Source: CAYRUZ01 sp964427895 (GTDB taxonomy: Bacteria; Patescibacteriota; Gracilibacteria; Peribacterales; Peribacteraceae). From it: 64,000 nucleotides of DNA. The notes under the pieces are model-generated. The model did not search any database. It was not told the DNA's origin and saw only the letters and a list, made by a program, of their open reading frames with translations. The stretch is taken from positions 49,296 to 113,295 of the forward strand of contig CAYRUZ010000003.1 of assembly GCA_964427895.1 (NCBI GenBank). Reading direction: 5' to 3'. The translations under genes were made by a program, and so were the position numbers. Positions 1-6,672 of this stretch are shown here, in pieces (the first letter of the stretch is position 1; each line of letters starts with the position of its first letter).

Positions 1-1337
1 AGAAAATGGGGGTAACGATTTATGTATTCAAGAAAGGCAAGGCGGTGAACTACCGCTGGGAAGAAGGAATCATTTTCACTATAAACGGCCAGACGCATGG
101 ACAAATTAACGATCCTTTCTTTCGTCGAACCAATGTAGGTATGAGCTATCTAGCTGATTCGATACTTGTGATTTGTGATTGCTCCGAATTCAGTCTCGCA
201 TCGCGGGAAGATTTATTTATGAATAGCCGAGATCGTCTAAGTGAGGACAGCAAATTACGCGCGCCGATCGAGAGAGGCCTAGAGAAGTTAATCGCCGAAC
301 ATCCGGGGTTGCGTGAGCTGAAGAACAAACGTAAACAAGAGGCTTTGGGCGAGAAGCTTGCCGATTCCAAGCCTTTTGCTGATTTGCTTAAAAAAGTAAT
401 GAAAGTGCATCCATCAATTGCACATTTATTCGCGCCCACTGGTAATCGTTTGCAAAGCCCGTTTGATTTCAAAAACGCGGGTAAGGGCGAGGAGTACAAG
501 GGCAAAAAGTATCCAACTTATTTTAGAATTGCTAAGAAGCCAAAGACCGGAGTGGTTCAGAAACGCTGCCCTATAAATCGTACATGTCGTTTTGAGTTTG
601 AGACTGATGTTGTAAATGATTACTTTGATCGTGATGAATTCCCAGGAACTTTCCAGTTAACAGTCGGTGGAAATCCAACGGAGGATTACAGACTTCATCT
701 CTGGAATGGGATCGCAAGCCTCACTGTCAAACTACCATCTGACTCTGTATCCGGTGAGTTATTGGAATTCAAGGCAAAAGTCACAGACCATACGCAGGCA
801 GATCCTTTTTATGAGGAGTTTCAGGTCGTTTGCGAGGAAGAGAAGAAGAAAATAAAGCCACCGAAGCCAGGACCTGTACCGCCAGAACCACCCGAAGATC
901 CCAGTCCACCCGACGATGAAGACAATTCAGAGAACCAAGAAACACCAAAAGATCTGGGGCTACCTGACGTGAAGGAAGTCCGAAAATCAGATGTAGATCT
1001 TTGGAAAGATCATAAATTCGATGAATATACAGGATTGAAGGTTATTTATGATGGAGAAGGCAGCTATCAGTTTTACATCAACATGCATAACCTTTATTTA
1101 TTGCATGAAATTAAAGCTCAGGCGTTGGCAGAACCGCAGCTTCTTGAAGCTCAATACAAATATGGGATGACACTGATTGGAATGGCACTTTTGCAAAGTA
1201 AAAGGACAGACAAAACTGCTGTTGATGATCAGAAGCCTGAAGATGAAAACATGGAAACTACTGTAGCCTCAGTCACTCGTAGTATCGCACCGGTGCTTAT
1301 ACCTCTCATACATTCTCTGGGAGAAATGGAAATATGA
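1..1337 (+). CDS. C-terminal part of a large protein of a ubiquitin-like conjugation island (5' end outside window)
   Basis: The reading frame is open at the left edge; the first ATG is at 6, but codons continue upstream, so the gene is probably truncated by the window. The visible 443 residues have a compact N-terminal part (about 1-145), a beta-rich middle part (about 170-277), a proline- and acid-rich linker (about 284-316) and a helical C-terminus. From memory, the N-terminal piece resembles the C-terminal flank of GHKL-type ATP-binding proteins that sit beside DUF6527 and E1/E2 genes, but the ATPase motifs themselves would lie upstream and are not visible. It is followed after 22 nt by the DUF6527 gene on the same strand. 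Base composition is clearly more AT-rich than the genes after 5 kb, in keeping with a mobile island. The function is not established. Confidence 0.6.
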   Translation, partial: KMGVTIYVFKKGKAVNYRWEEGIIFTINGQTHGQINDPFFRRTNVGMSYLADSILVICDCSEFSLASREDLFMNSRDRLSEDSKLRAPIERGLEKLIAEHPGLRELKNKRKQEALGEKLADSKPFADLLKKVMKVHPSIAHLFAPTGNRLQSPFDFKNAGKGEEYKGKKYPTYFRIAKKPKTGVVQKRCPINRTCRFEFETDVVNDYFDRDEFPGTFQLTVGGNPTEDYRLHLWNGIASLTVKLPSDSVSGELLEFKAKVTDHTQADPFYEEFQVVCEEEKKKIKPPKPGPVPPEPPEDPSPPDDEDNSENQETPKDLGLPDVKEVRKSDVDLWKDHKFDEYTGLKVIYDGEGSYQFYINMHNLYLLHEIKAQALAEPQLLEAQYKYGMTLIGMALLQSKRTDKTAVDDQKPEDENMETTVASVTRSIAPVLIPLIHSLGEMEI

Positions 1338-1359
1338 GCAATTTCTACTGCTAGAATAG

Positions 1360-1713
1360 ATGTCGACTGTGTTAAAAGCCGTTCGTAAATTACTGCGCTA
1401 TATCAAAAAGAGATTTGTGCAGAAGCGCAGGACGTCTTTCGATGGCTTTGAATATTCAGAAAATATGCCGGATTCAAATTTGGCAGAGGGTAGATTCGTG
1501 CTTACCGGTAGCTCTGAGAAGTCCAAATGGATTTCATTCAAATGCCCGTGTGGATGCGGGGAAATAATCTCTCTGAACCTTATGGAAAGTCATTACCCTG
1601 TGTGGTCGGTCACCTCAAACAAGAAAGGCATTACGGTATATCCATCTGTCGATTCAACAACGTGTGGCAGTCACTTTTGGATTCGCGACAATCAAATCTC
1701 TTGGGTTTCTTAA
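1360..1713 (+). CDS. DUF6527-like zinc-binding protein
   Basis: A 117-residue protein with a basic N-terminus (residues 1-25) and a compact zinc-ribbon-like part: C62, C64 and C66 in a CPCGCG motif and C102/H105 in CGSH. This pattern, followed by a FWIR segment, is what I recognise as DUF6527, a family found next to E1/E2/Ubl genes. It lies 22 nt after the partial gene upstream and is probably co-transcribed with it. Its stop overlaps the stop of the converging JAB-E1 gene in the four bases TTAA at 1710-1713. Its biochemical role is unknown; a part in substrate choice or signalling in the ubiquitin-like cassette is inference from context. Confidence 0.7.
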   Translation: MSTVLKAVRKLLRYIKKRFVQKRRTSFDGFEYSENMPDSNLAEGRFVLTGSSEKSKWISFKCPCGCGEIISLNLMESHYPVWSVTSNKKGITVYPSVDSTTCGSHFWIRDNQISWVS

Positions 1714-3086
1714 TCGGCCCAGGTCAGGCCCAAGAAGTCCCTTGAATCACCCTTGCCCCACACTGCCTGCTTCATACATACGCCACAGTCCTCTTTGGGC
1801 GGTGTTGAGTTCGTGCGTATCTGACTTTCGTGAAAAAACATCAAGGTTTCCGACGATGTTCTGTCAGATCCCATGAAATCCGTAAAACGATGTAGGAGTT
1901 CGTTGATCGCATGAGAGGCTACGCCAGTGGTGAAAGTGATCACGGCTGGATTGGGAATCCCTAGTTCCGGGGCATATCCTTCGGCTGCAAGTGCCCTCCT
2001 CTCTTCTGGTGTCCGGGATTCCAATGCAATTTGCTCAGGTGAAATGCGCTCCCGGCAGAAGAGGCACGCCGTTCCCGGCATCAAGGTCGTGACCCTGCCG
2101 TAGATACCACGAACTACACCACCTTCTGAATCGATCACCACGCCCGTGTCGAACACGGGGATCAGGTAGTGCAAAGCAAGTCTCACCAAGATTCCGCGCG
2201 GAAGGTGTTTATCGGTGCAGCCAAAGACAATGTCGCAATCCCGTAAAGCCTTGGCCACATCTTCTGTATTGATGTGACTCGAGAAAGAAAGGACATCCGT
2301 CTCGACTCCGAAGCTACGGATGTGTTCTGTAAGTCTGTTAACCTTCCCCCTGCCAGCATCTGATACTCGTGATCCATACACGCGGTTGACGTTGGACACC
2401 TCAAAGTCATCACCATCGAAGATTGATATTTTCCCCACCCCTAGACGCGCAAGCTGTTCAGCCACAGCTGACCCTGTTCCGCCTGCGCCAACAATACCAA
2501 CGTGAAGACGCTTGAGGAGTCTCTGGATGTCCGGACCGAAAGCCCTTACCTGCCGATCAAATACTTCGTGAATGTCCTCCTGATCTGGAGCGTGGTCCAT
2601 GAATCGAAAATACGATCCCACAAGGCGCACGCGTTCAATGGGAAGCCAGCTGCTCGAGACCCATACCCTCCCCTTAATCCGGGGCTGGGTAGATGGGCTG
2701 CTGATGATCATGGAGCCATGAGGAATACCCGGCACTCTCTCGGCAAGGAACTCATGGAGTTTCGGGTCTTCCCGGTTATCTTGTGATGAGAAGTCTGGCA
2801 CGCCGGTGGGATGCGAATGGACGAATATGACGGATGCATTCTCTGCTAGAGCTTCCTTTGCGATAGAAACGTAGGAATTTGAGCGAATAGATAGCCGGTC
2901 GATCTCTCTCACGAGGTAATCCTCGGATTTTACGGGTACGACGCGTCGAACGAGAAAACGACATTCGTTTTCGGTAATGCTCCTTCCGCACAGCAGGTAT
3001 GCCCCACCCTCCTTGGCAGGCTCGGAGTAGACAGCCCCGTGGAGAGAGGCGTAGTCCTCTTGCCGAATGGTGAGTGTGTAGCGCAT
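1710..3086 (-). CDS. JAB peptidase-ThiF/E1 fusion protein of a ubiquitin-like system
   Basis: A 458-residue two-domain protein. The N-terminal JAB domain (about 1-150) keeps a full JAMM zinc site: H90-x-H92, S100 and D103, with a Glu near residue 26. The C-terminal ThiF/E1 domain (about 170-440) has the nucleotide-binding loop GIVGAGGTGS (about 197-206), an acidic strand end DGDD, the NVNR motif, and a zinc tetrad C341/C344 with C434/C437. The fusion joins Ubl activation with a deubiquitinase-like protease on one chain, as known for bacterial Ub-like operons. Apart from the zinc ligands I see no cysteine in the usual E1 catalytic position. It is third in an operon with the Ubl and the E2, starting 6 nt after the E2 stop. 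Confidence 0.88.
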   Translation of the reverse strand: MRYTLTIRQEDYASLHGAVYSEPAKEGGAYLLCGRSITENECRFLVRRVVPVKSEDYLVREIDRLSIRSNSYVSIAKEALAENASVIFVHSHPTGVPDFSSQDNREDPKLHEFLAERVPGIPHGSMIISSPSTQPRIKGRVWVSSSWLPIERVRLVGSYFRFMDHAPDQEDIHEVFDRQVRAFGPDIQRLLKRLHVGIVGAGGTGSAVAEQLARLGVGKISIFDGDDFEVSNVNRVYGSRVSDAGRGKVNRLTEHIRSFGVETDVLSFSSHINTEDVAKALRDCDIVFGCTDKHLPRGILVRLALHYLIPVFDTGVVIDSEGGVVRGIYGRVTTLMPGTACLFCRERISPEQIALESRTPEERRALAAEGYAPELGIPNPAVITFTTGVASHAINELLHRFTDFMGSDRTSSETLMFFHESQIRTNSTPPKEDCGVCMKQAVWGKGDSRDFLGLTWAD

Positions 3087-3092
3087 GGCGTG

Positions 3093-3473
3093 TCAGGTAG
3101 AAGGATGCAGCTCGCGGCGTATGAGGGAGAGAAAACTCGCGACACTGTCGGTCCCAACCCTCCACTTGTCACCGAGATGGCGCGAGAAGCGTTGCCAGTT
3201 CCGACCCACATGGTCTTCGAAGTGTTCTGCGGCCTGCGGATAGGCGTTGGTGGCCTTTAGCTTCAGCGCAGGAGTGACGTAGAACATATCGAGGGGTGCA
3301 TTCGGGTAGGAGCTAGGGATGCGGATCATGAGGTCTGTTGCACTGTGATCGAAGATCGATTCGGAAACCGGCAAATCTTTGATCACAAGACATCCATCGC
3401 TTCCTTCAGGCAGGACCGCCCATGAGTACCCCTTCTCGGCCAAGTATGATTCCTCGTCTTCAGGGAGTCGCAT
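3093..3473 (-). CDS. Prokaryotic E2/UBC-like protein
   Basis: A protein of 126 residues. I chose the ATG at 3473, which follows the Ubl stop by one base and begins MRLPEDEESY, over an upstream in-frame start that would overlap the Ubl gene by about 30 bases. The core SSYPNAPLDMFYV resembles the YP-x-x-P strand of E2 enzymes, followed by a WQRFSRH segment seen in a bacterial E2 subgroup. The only cysteine (residue 28 from this start, in DGCLVI) lies before the YP strand and cannot be the usual E2 active-site cysteine. Either this E2 is a structural scaffold or transfer uses a non-cysteine mechanism. It lies between the Ubl and the JAB-E1 gene, all on one strand. Confidence 0.8.
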   Translation of the reverse strand: MRLPEDEESYLAEKGYSWAVLPEGSDGCLVIKDLPVSESIFDHSATDLMIRIPSSYPNAPLDMFYVTPALKLKATNAYPQAAEHFEDHVGRNWQRFSRHLGDKWRVGTDSVASFLSLIRRELHPST

Positions 3474-3474
3474 A

Positions 3475-3741
3475 TTAGGAGCCGGGATTGATGGTCTTGG
3501 GAGCACTGTAGAAATGCATACCGTTTTCGAGCTTCACGCGCTGATCATCGGCGATCAGAACGTCGTCTGCTGGGCCGGGTACCTGCTGCCAAAGATCGCG
3601 GTCTGGACCGATGTCCGGTTCGGCAAGCTTCCGCAGTTCCGCACCGGTCATGATCTTCTTTGGTGCCTTGTACTGCTTCTTGTCGATGTGGATTACGATT
3701 GGACGCTCTGCGTCCGGTGCTGTAGGGTTGTCGTTTGCCAT
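3475..3741 (-). CDS. Ubiquitin-like modifier (multiubiquitin-family, single domain)
   Basis: An 88-residue protein, first gene of the three-gene Ubl-E2-E1 operon. After a flexible N-terminus of about 12 residues comes one beta-grasp-like unit: strand PIVIHIDKKQYKAP, helix MTGAELRKLA, then GPDRDLWQQVPG and VKLENGMHFYSAP. These are features I associate with multiubiquitin-family Ubls, which often carry several repeats; here there is one. It ends in INPGS rather than a bare diglycine, so either processing by the JAB protease or direct activation of another terminus would be needed. Family assignment is by pattern recognition only. Confidence 0.75.
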   Translation of the reverse strand: MANDNPTAPDAERPIVIHIDKKQYKAPKKIMTGAELRKLAEPDIGPDRDLWQQVPGPADDVLIADDQRVKLENGMHFYSAPKTINPGS

Positions 3742-3819
3742 ATAGAGGAATAAAGGGGTAGAAAACGCTCTGTGGCGTGTGTCCTCAGTATCCTCGCCCT
3801 TTGGGGCATGTCAATATAC

Positions 3820-3830
3820 CGAACAGTTCG
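3820..3830. promoter_or_regulatory. Candidate operator between the Ubl operon and the XRE gene
   Basis: CGAACAGTTCG is a perfect 11-bp palindrome centred on 3825, in the 137-bp AT-rich divergent gap (3742-3878). It would suit autoregulation by the XRE protein starting at 3879 and control of the Ubl operon. It is not a LexA box, which has wider half-site spacing. No second copy was noticed, so this is only a suggestion. Confidence 0.3.
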
Positions 3831-3878
3831 TAGGGGGAATTTGCATTTCGATATCAGTTTGGCTAACATGCGAACAAC

Positions 3879-4238
3879 ATGACTGACAACGCAGAGACTC
3901 CGGCTAACAAAATGAAGCGTCAGCTCGAAGAAATTCGTAGTAACATTGCTGCGAACATTCGCACCCGCCGAACAAGCATGCGAATGACGCGAAAAGACTT
4001 TGCCAGAGACCTGAAGCTCTCGCTCTCTTCCATATCGCAGATCGAAAGTGGGAAACAATCCCTGTCAGCCGAAAAACTCTGGCACGTCGCACTTGTGTTA
4101 GGATGTGCCCCGGAAGAGTTAATCCCTCCCATTCCCGACGAATACTGCCATTACGAAAAACAGCTTCAGGAGATACGAGATAAAAAGACACTCGGCTGGG
4201 CACAAGAACTAATCAAGCGTTCTCCGTCACAACCATGA
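3879..4238 (+). CDS. XRE-family HTH transcriptional regulator
   Basis: A 119-residue protein whose middle (about 25-85) is a Cro/C1-type helix-turn-helix: RRTSMRMTRKDFARDL, then SLSSISQIESGKQSLS, the typical recognition helix and following turn. It overlaps the next gene by ATGA (4235-4238), which points to translational coupling. XRE plus ImmA/IrrE pairs are a known module in which the protease inactivates the repressor under stress and releases mobile-element or defence genes. Here it is divergent from the Ubl operon, which is a plausible target. Confidence 0.88.
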   Translation: MTDNAETPANKMKRQLEEIRSNIAANIRTRRTSMRMTRKDFARDLKLSLSSISQIESGKQSLSAEKLWHVALVLGCAPEELIPPIPDEYCHYEKQLQEIRDKKTLGWAQELIKRSPSQP

Positions 4239-4786
4239 ATCACACACGAGCAACATCCGCGGCCAAACTACTCATCAAAAATCTGAAAATATCAGATGCG
4301 CCTGTGAATGTTTATGAGATCGCCAAGGCACACAACATAACTATTTCAGAAGCCCCGACGGGAGATGACAATCTTTCGGGATTAATATTACGAAAGCGAA
4401 ACGAGAAAACAGCTTTAATTGGCGTAAATTCAACTCATAGCAACAAAAGAAAAAGATTCACGATCGCTCATGAATTAGGTCACTTTTTCCTGCATGAGAA
4501 TCATGAAGTTTTTGTGGATACAAAAGATAATTTCACCGTACAGTTCAGGCGCAAGACAGCGGCATATGATCAAAAAGAATCTGAAGCTAACTTCTTTGCT
4601 GCAGAATTATTAATGCCAGAAGAATTAATAATGAATAGCTTCGGTAAACTTTTCGATGCATTTAAAGATAGCGCGAAGAAGCTTGAGCCAAAGCATATAC
4701 GCATAATTATCGAACACTTGGCTGAAGCGTTTGAAGTGAGCAAAGAGGCGGTGAGTATCAGACTCGAGAACTTGAAGCTTATTTAA
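4235..4786 (+). CDS. ImmA/IrrE-family metallopeptidase
   Basis: A 183-residue protein with the zinc-peptidase motif HELGH (in RFTIAHELGHFFLH) and the downstream third-ligand region ESEANFFAAELLMPEE, diagnostic of the ImmA/IrrE (COG2856) family. The N-terminus (about 1-60) is the usual helical lead-in with an NLSGLIL strand. The start is fixed by the ATGA overlap with the XRE gene. It presumably cleaves that regulator. The gene is AT-rich, like the rest of the island and unlike the core genome. Confidence 0.9.
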   Translation: MNHTRATSAAKLLIKNLKISDAPVNVYEIAKAHNITISEAPTGDDNLSGLILRKRNEKTALIGVNSTHSNKRKRFTIAHELGHFFLHENHEVFVDTKDNFTVQFRRKTAAYDQKESEANFFAAELLMPEELIMNSFGKLFDAFKDSAKKLEPKHIRIIIEHLAEAFEVSKEAVSIRLENLKLI

Positions 4787-4797
4787 GATTTCCTACA

Positions 4798-5055
4798 GTG
4801 ATTGTGGACTACTGCGTGCATTTCTTGGAACACGCGCACAAACTCTGGAAAGAATCGCTGCCCGAAGAGAAATTCCGGCTGCAGTCACTTATCTTCCCTG
4901 AGGGAATTTCGTATGACGCACTGACAGGCAAACAAACTCCAAAATTATCTCCTGTCTACGAGGCGATCTCTGAAATTAAAAAAACGGTGATAATCAGTTG
5001 GCAGCCCCACGGGGAATCGAACCCCGATTTCCTGGATGAGAACCAAGTGTCCTAA
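4798..5055 (+). pseudogene. C-terminal remnant of a serine recombinase running into tRNA-Glu
   Basis: An 85-codon frame (GTG at 4798) containing HKLWKESLPEEKFRLQSLIF then PEGISYD, a pattern I recognise from the extreme C-terminus of serine recombinases. The resolvase catalytic domain and the rest (about 400 residues) are missing, since the ImmA/IrrE gene ends only 11 nt before. The last 19 codons are read through the tRNA-Glu gene on the other strand. This is what remains when an integrase gene abuts its attachment site at a tRNA 3' end, so it supports an integrated element to the left whose intact recombinase has decayed. Confidence 0.65.
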
Positions 5056-5073
5056 CCGTTAGACGATAGGGCC
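4999..5073 (-). tRNA. tRNA-Glu (anticodon CTC)
   Basis: A 75-nt gene with encoded CCA. Acceptor GGCCCTA pairs with TGGGGCT (one G-U at each end region), the D-loop holds GGTTAGGA, the anticodon arm is CTTGG-TTCTCAT-CCAGG giving anticodon CTC, and the T arm is CGGGG-TTCGATT-CCCCG. The 3' end points left, into the accessory island, which is the usual orientation for tRNA-embedded attachment sites. Confidence 0.93.
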
Positions 5074-5139
5074 GTAAAGAACGCCCGCGGAGTATAGCAA
5101 AGCGGCAAACGGCTGCAATGCGCACTCGGAACGCACAAA

Positions 5140-5889
5140 ATGGCCGCTAGACTCGGTTTCGTGCGCCGAAGGCCCCACCATCACTCTTTCGTCTACCAAT
5201 CCTGGAAACACGTATGGGTCACCATCGGCTTCGTCATGCTGCCGTTTGTGTACATGGTGCTTTTCGCGCGCCTGACGGAAACCGCCACCGATCGCCTCCT
5301 GTGGGACCTGACGGTCTCCTGTGGCCGCCTCTTCATCGCCTACGCCATCGCCGCCGTCATCGGGTGGCTCTTGGCCGTGTCGTTCTACCGCGGCAAGCGT
5401 GCCATCGTGGCGTTGCCGGTGCTCGACGTGCTGCAGAGCTTCCCCACCTTCGCCGCCCTGCCGCTGGCCATCGCCATCTGGGGACCGTCGAACATCACCA
5501 CCATCGTCTTCCTCGTCCTCACCATCATCTGGCCGATCGTCTTCTCCATGCTCAGCACCCTGAAGATGACGAAGCACGAGTGGCACGAGGTGGCACAGAT
5601 GTCGGGGCTCTCGGGATGGACGTACGTGCGCCGCTTCCTGTTCCCCCTCACCTTCCCCGCGTTCATCACGGGCTCCATCGTGGGCCTCGGCGAGGGCTGG
5701 GAAGCGCTCGTCGCCACGGAGATGATCGTCGGACTGCAGACCGGTCTCGGGCCGTTCTTTGAGCGCTACGCGGAACGTCCCACGATCACGACCTTCGGCA
5801 TCTTGGGATTCCTCCTGCTCATCTTCGTCGTGAACAAACTCGTCTGGATCCCGCTCCTCGAATGGAGCCATCGCCGCCTCGAAGACTGA
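5140..5889 (+). CDS. ABC transporter permease (nitrate/taurine type)
   Basis: A 249-residue integral membrane protein with about six hydrophobic segments. It has the EAA-type loop of importer permeases near residues 148-175 (HEVAQMSGLSGWTYVRRF), which contacts the ATPase. Family: SsuC/TauC-like binding-protein-dependent permeases. The ATPase gene follows after one base, so the two form an operon. No substrate-binding protein lies nearby, so the substrate cannot be named. It is the first gene to the right of the tRNA and has the high GC of the core genome. Confidence 0.85.
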   Translation: MAARLGFVRRRPHHHSFVYQSWKHVWVTIGFVMLPFVYMVLFARLTETATDRLLWDLTVSCGRLFIAYAIAAVIGWLLAVSFYRGKRAIVALPVLDVLQSFPTFAALPLAIAIWGPSNITTIVFLVLTIIWPIVFSMLSTLKMTKHEWHEVAQMSGLSGWTYVRRFLFPLTFPAFITGSIVGLGEGWEALVATEMIVGLQTGLGPFFERYAERPTITTFGILGFLLLIFVVNKLVWIPLLEWSHRRLED

Positions 5890-5890
5890 T

Positions 5891-6657
5891 ATGGCCTCCC
5901 CCATCCTCACCCTCTCCGGCATCCGCAAATCCTACGGGCAAGGCAAGAGCCGCCANNNNNNNNNNCCAGGTGATCCTGGACGGCGTGGACTTGAGCATCG
6001 AGACGGGCGAGTTCTTCTTGTTCGTGGGACCGTCCGGCTGCGGCAAGTCCACGCTGCTGCGCATCATGAGCGGCTTGGACAAAGACTTCCAAGGCCAGGT
6101 GAAGTTCGCCGACGGTCTGTTCCACCGCGACCTCGGATTCGTCTTCCAGTCGTTCGCGCTGCTGCCATGGATGACGGTGAGTGAGAACGTGGAAATCGGC
6201 CTCATCGCGCGCGGCATCGAGCAGACGGAGCGCAAGCGGGCGGTGATGCAGCAACTCGAGCAGTTGGGGCTGGAGAACAACGCCAACAGCTACCCGCGCG
6301 AGCTCTCCGGCGGNNNNNNNNNNCATGCGCCAGCGCGTGGGCATCGCCCGAGCCCTCGTGACGGATCCCAAGCTGCTGTTCCTGGACGAGCCGTTCTCGG
6401 AACTCGATACTGTGACGGCGCACGGCTTGCGCGCCGAGCTGCTGAAGATCTGGGAGGAGCGCAACCTGACGGTCGTGATGGTCTCGCACATCGTGGAGGA
6501 ATGCCTGGAGTTGAGCGATCGCATCGCCGTGCTGCACCCGCGTCCGGGCGGCATCGAGCGCATCCTGCATAACCCCCTGCCCCGCCCGCGCAACACGCGC
6601 TCCGCGGAGTTCTTCAAGATGGAGGACCAGGTGACCGAACTCATCCGCGCCGATTAA
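5891..6657 (+). CDS. ABC transporter ATP-binding protein (interrupted by two assembly gaps)
   Basis: ATPase partner of the upstream permease. Visible motifs: N-terminal LTLSGIRKSYGQGKSR, Walker A GPSGCGKST, Q-loop FQSFALLPWM, signature LSGG next to MRQRVGIARAL, Walker B LLFLDEPFSELD and the switch histidine in VMVSHIVEE. Two runs of 10 N break the frame. If both are deleted and the flanks joined, the reading frame is restored exactly (SRHQVILDGV at the first, LSGGMRQRV at the second), giving a protein of about 248 residues. The gene is therefore probably intact in the organism. Family: SsuB/TauB-like. Confidence 0.88.
5956..5965. other. Assembly gap (10 N) of probable zero length
   Basis: Ten Ns inside the ABC ATPase gene. 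Joining the flanking bases directly (CGCCA to CCAGG) keeps the frame and yields a normal sequence between the N-terminal strand and Walker A, so the Ns are a fixed-size placeholder rather than missing sequence. Confidence 0.8.
6314..6323. other. Assembly gap (10 N) of probable zero length
   Basis: Ten Ns inside the ABC signature motif. Joining CGG to CATGCGC gives LSGGMRQR in frame, the expected signature, so nothing seems to be missing here. Confidence 0.8.
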
Positions 6658-6672
6658 AACCTGTATTTGCCG

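Noticed and set aside
3820..3830. LexA (SOS) box
   Set aside because: GAAC and GTTC are separated by one base, not the four of the Gram-positive-type box, so SOS control is not supported.
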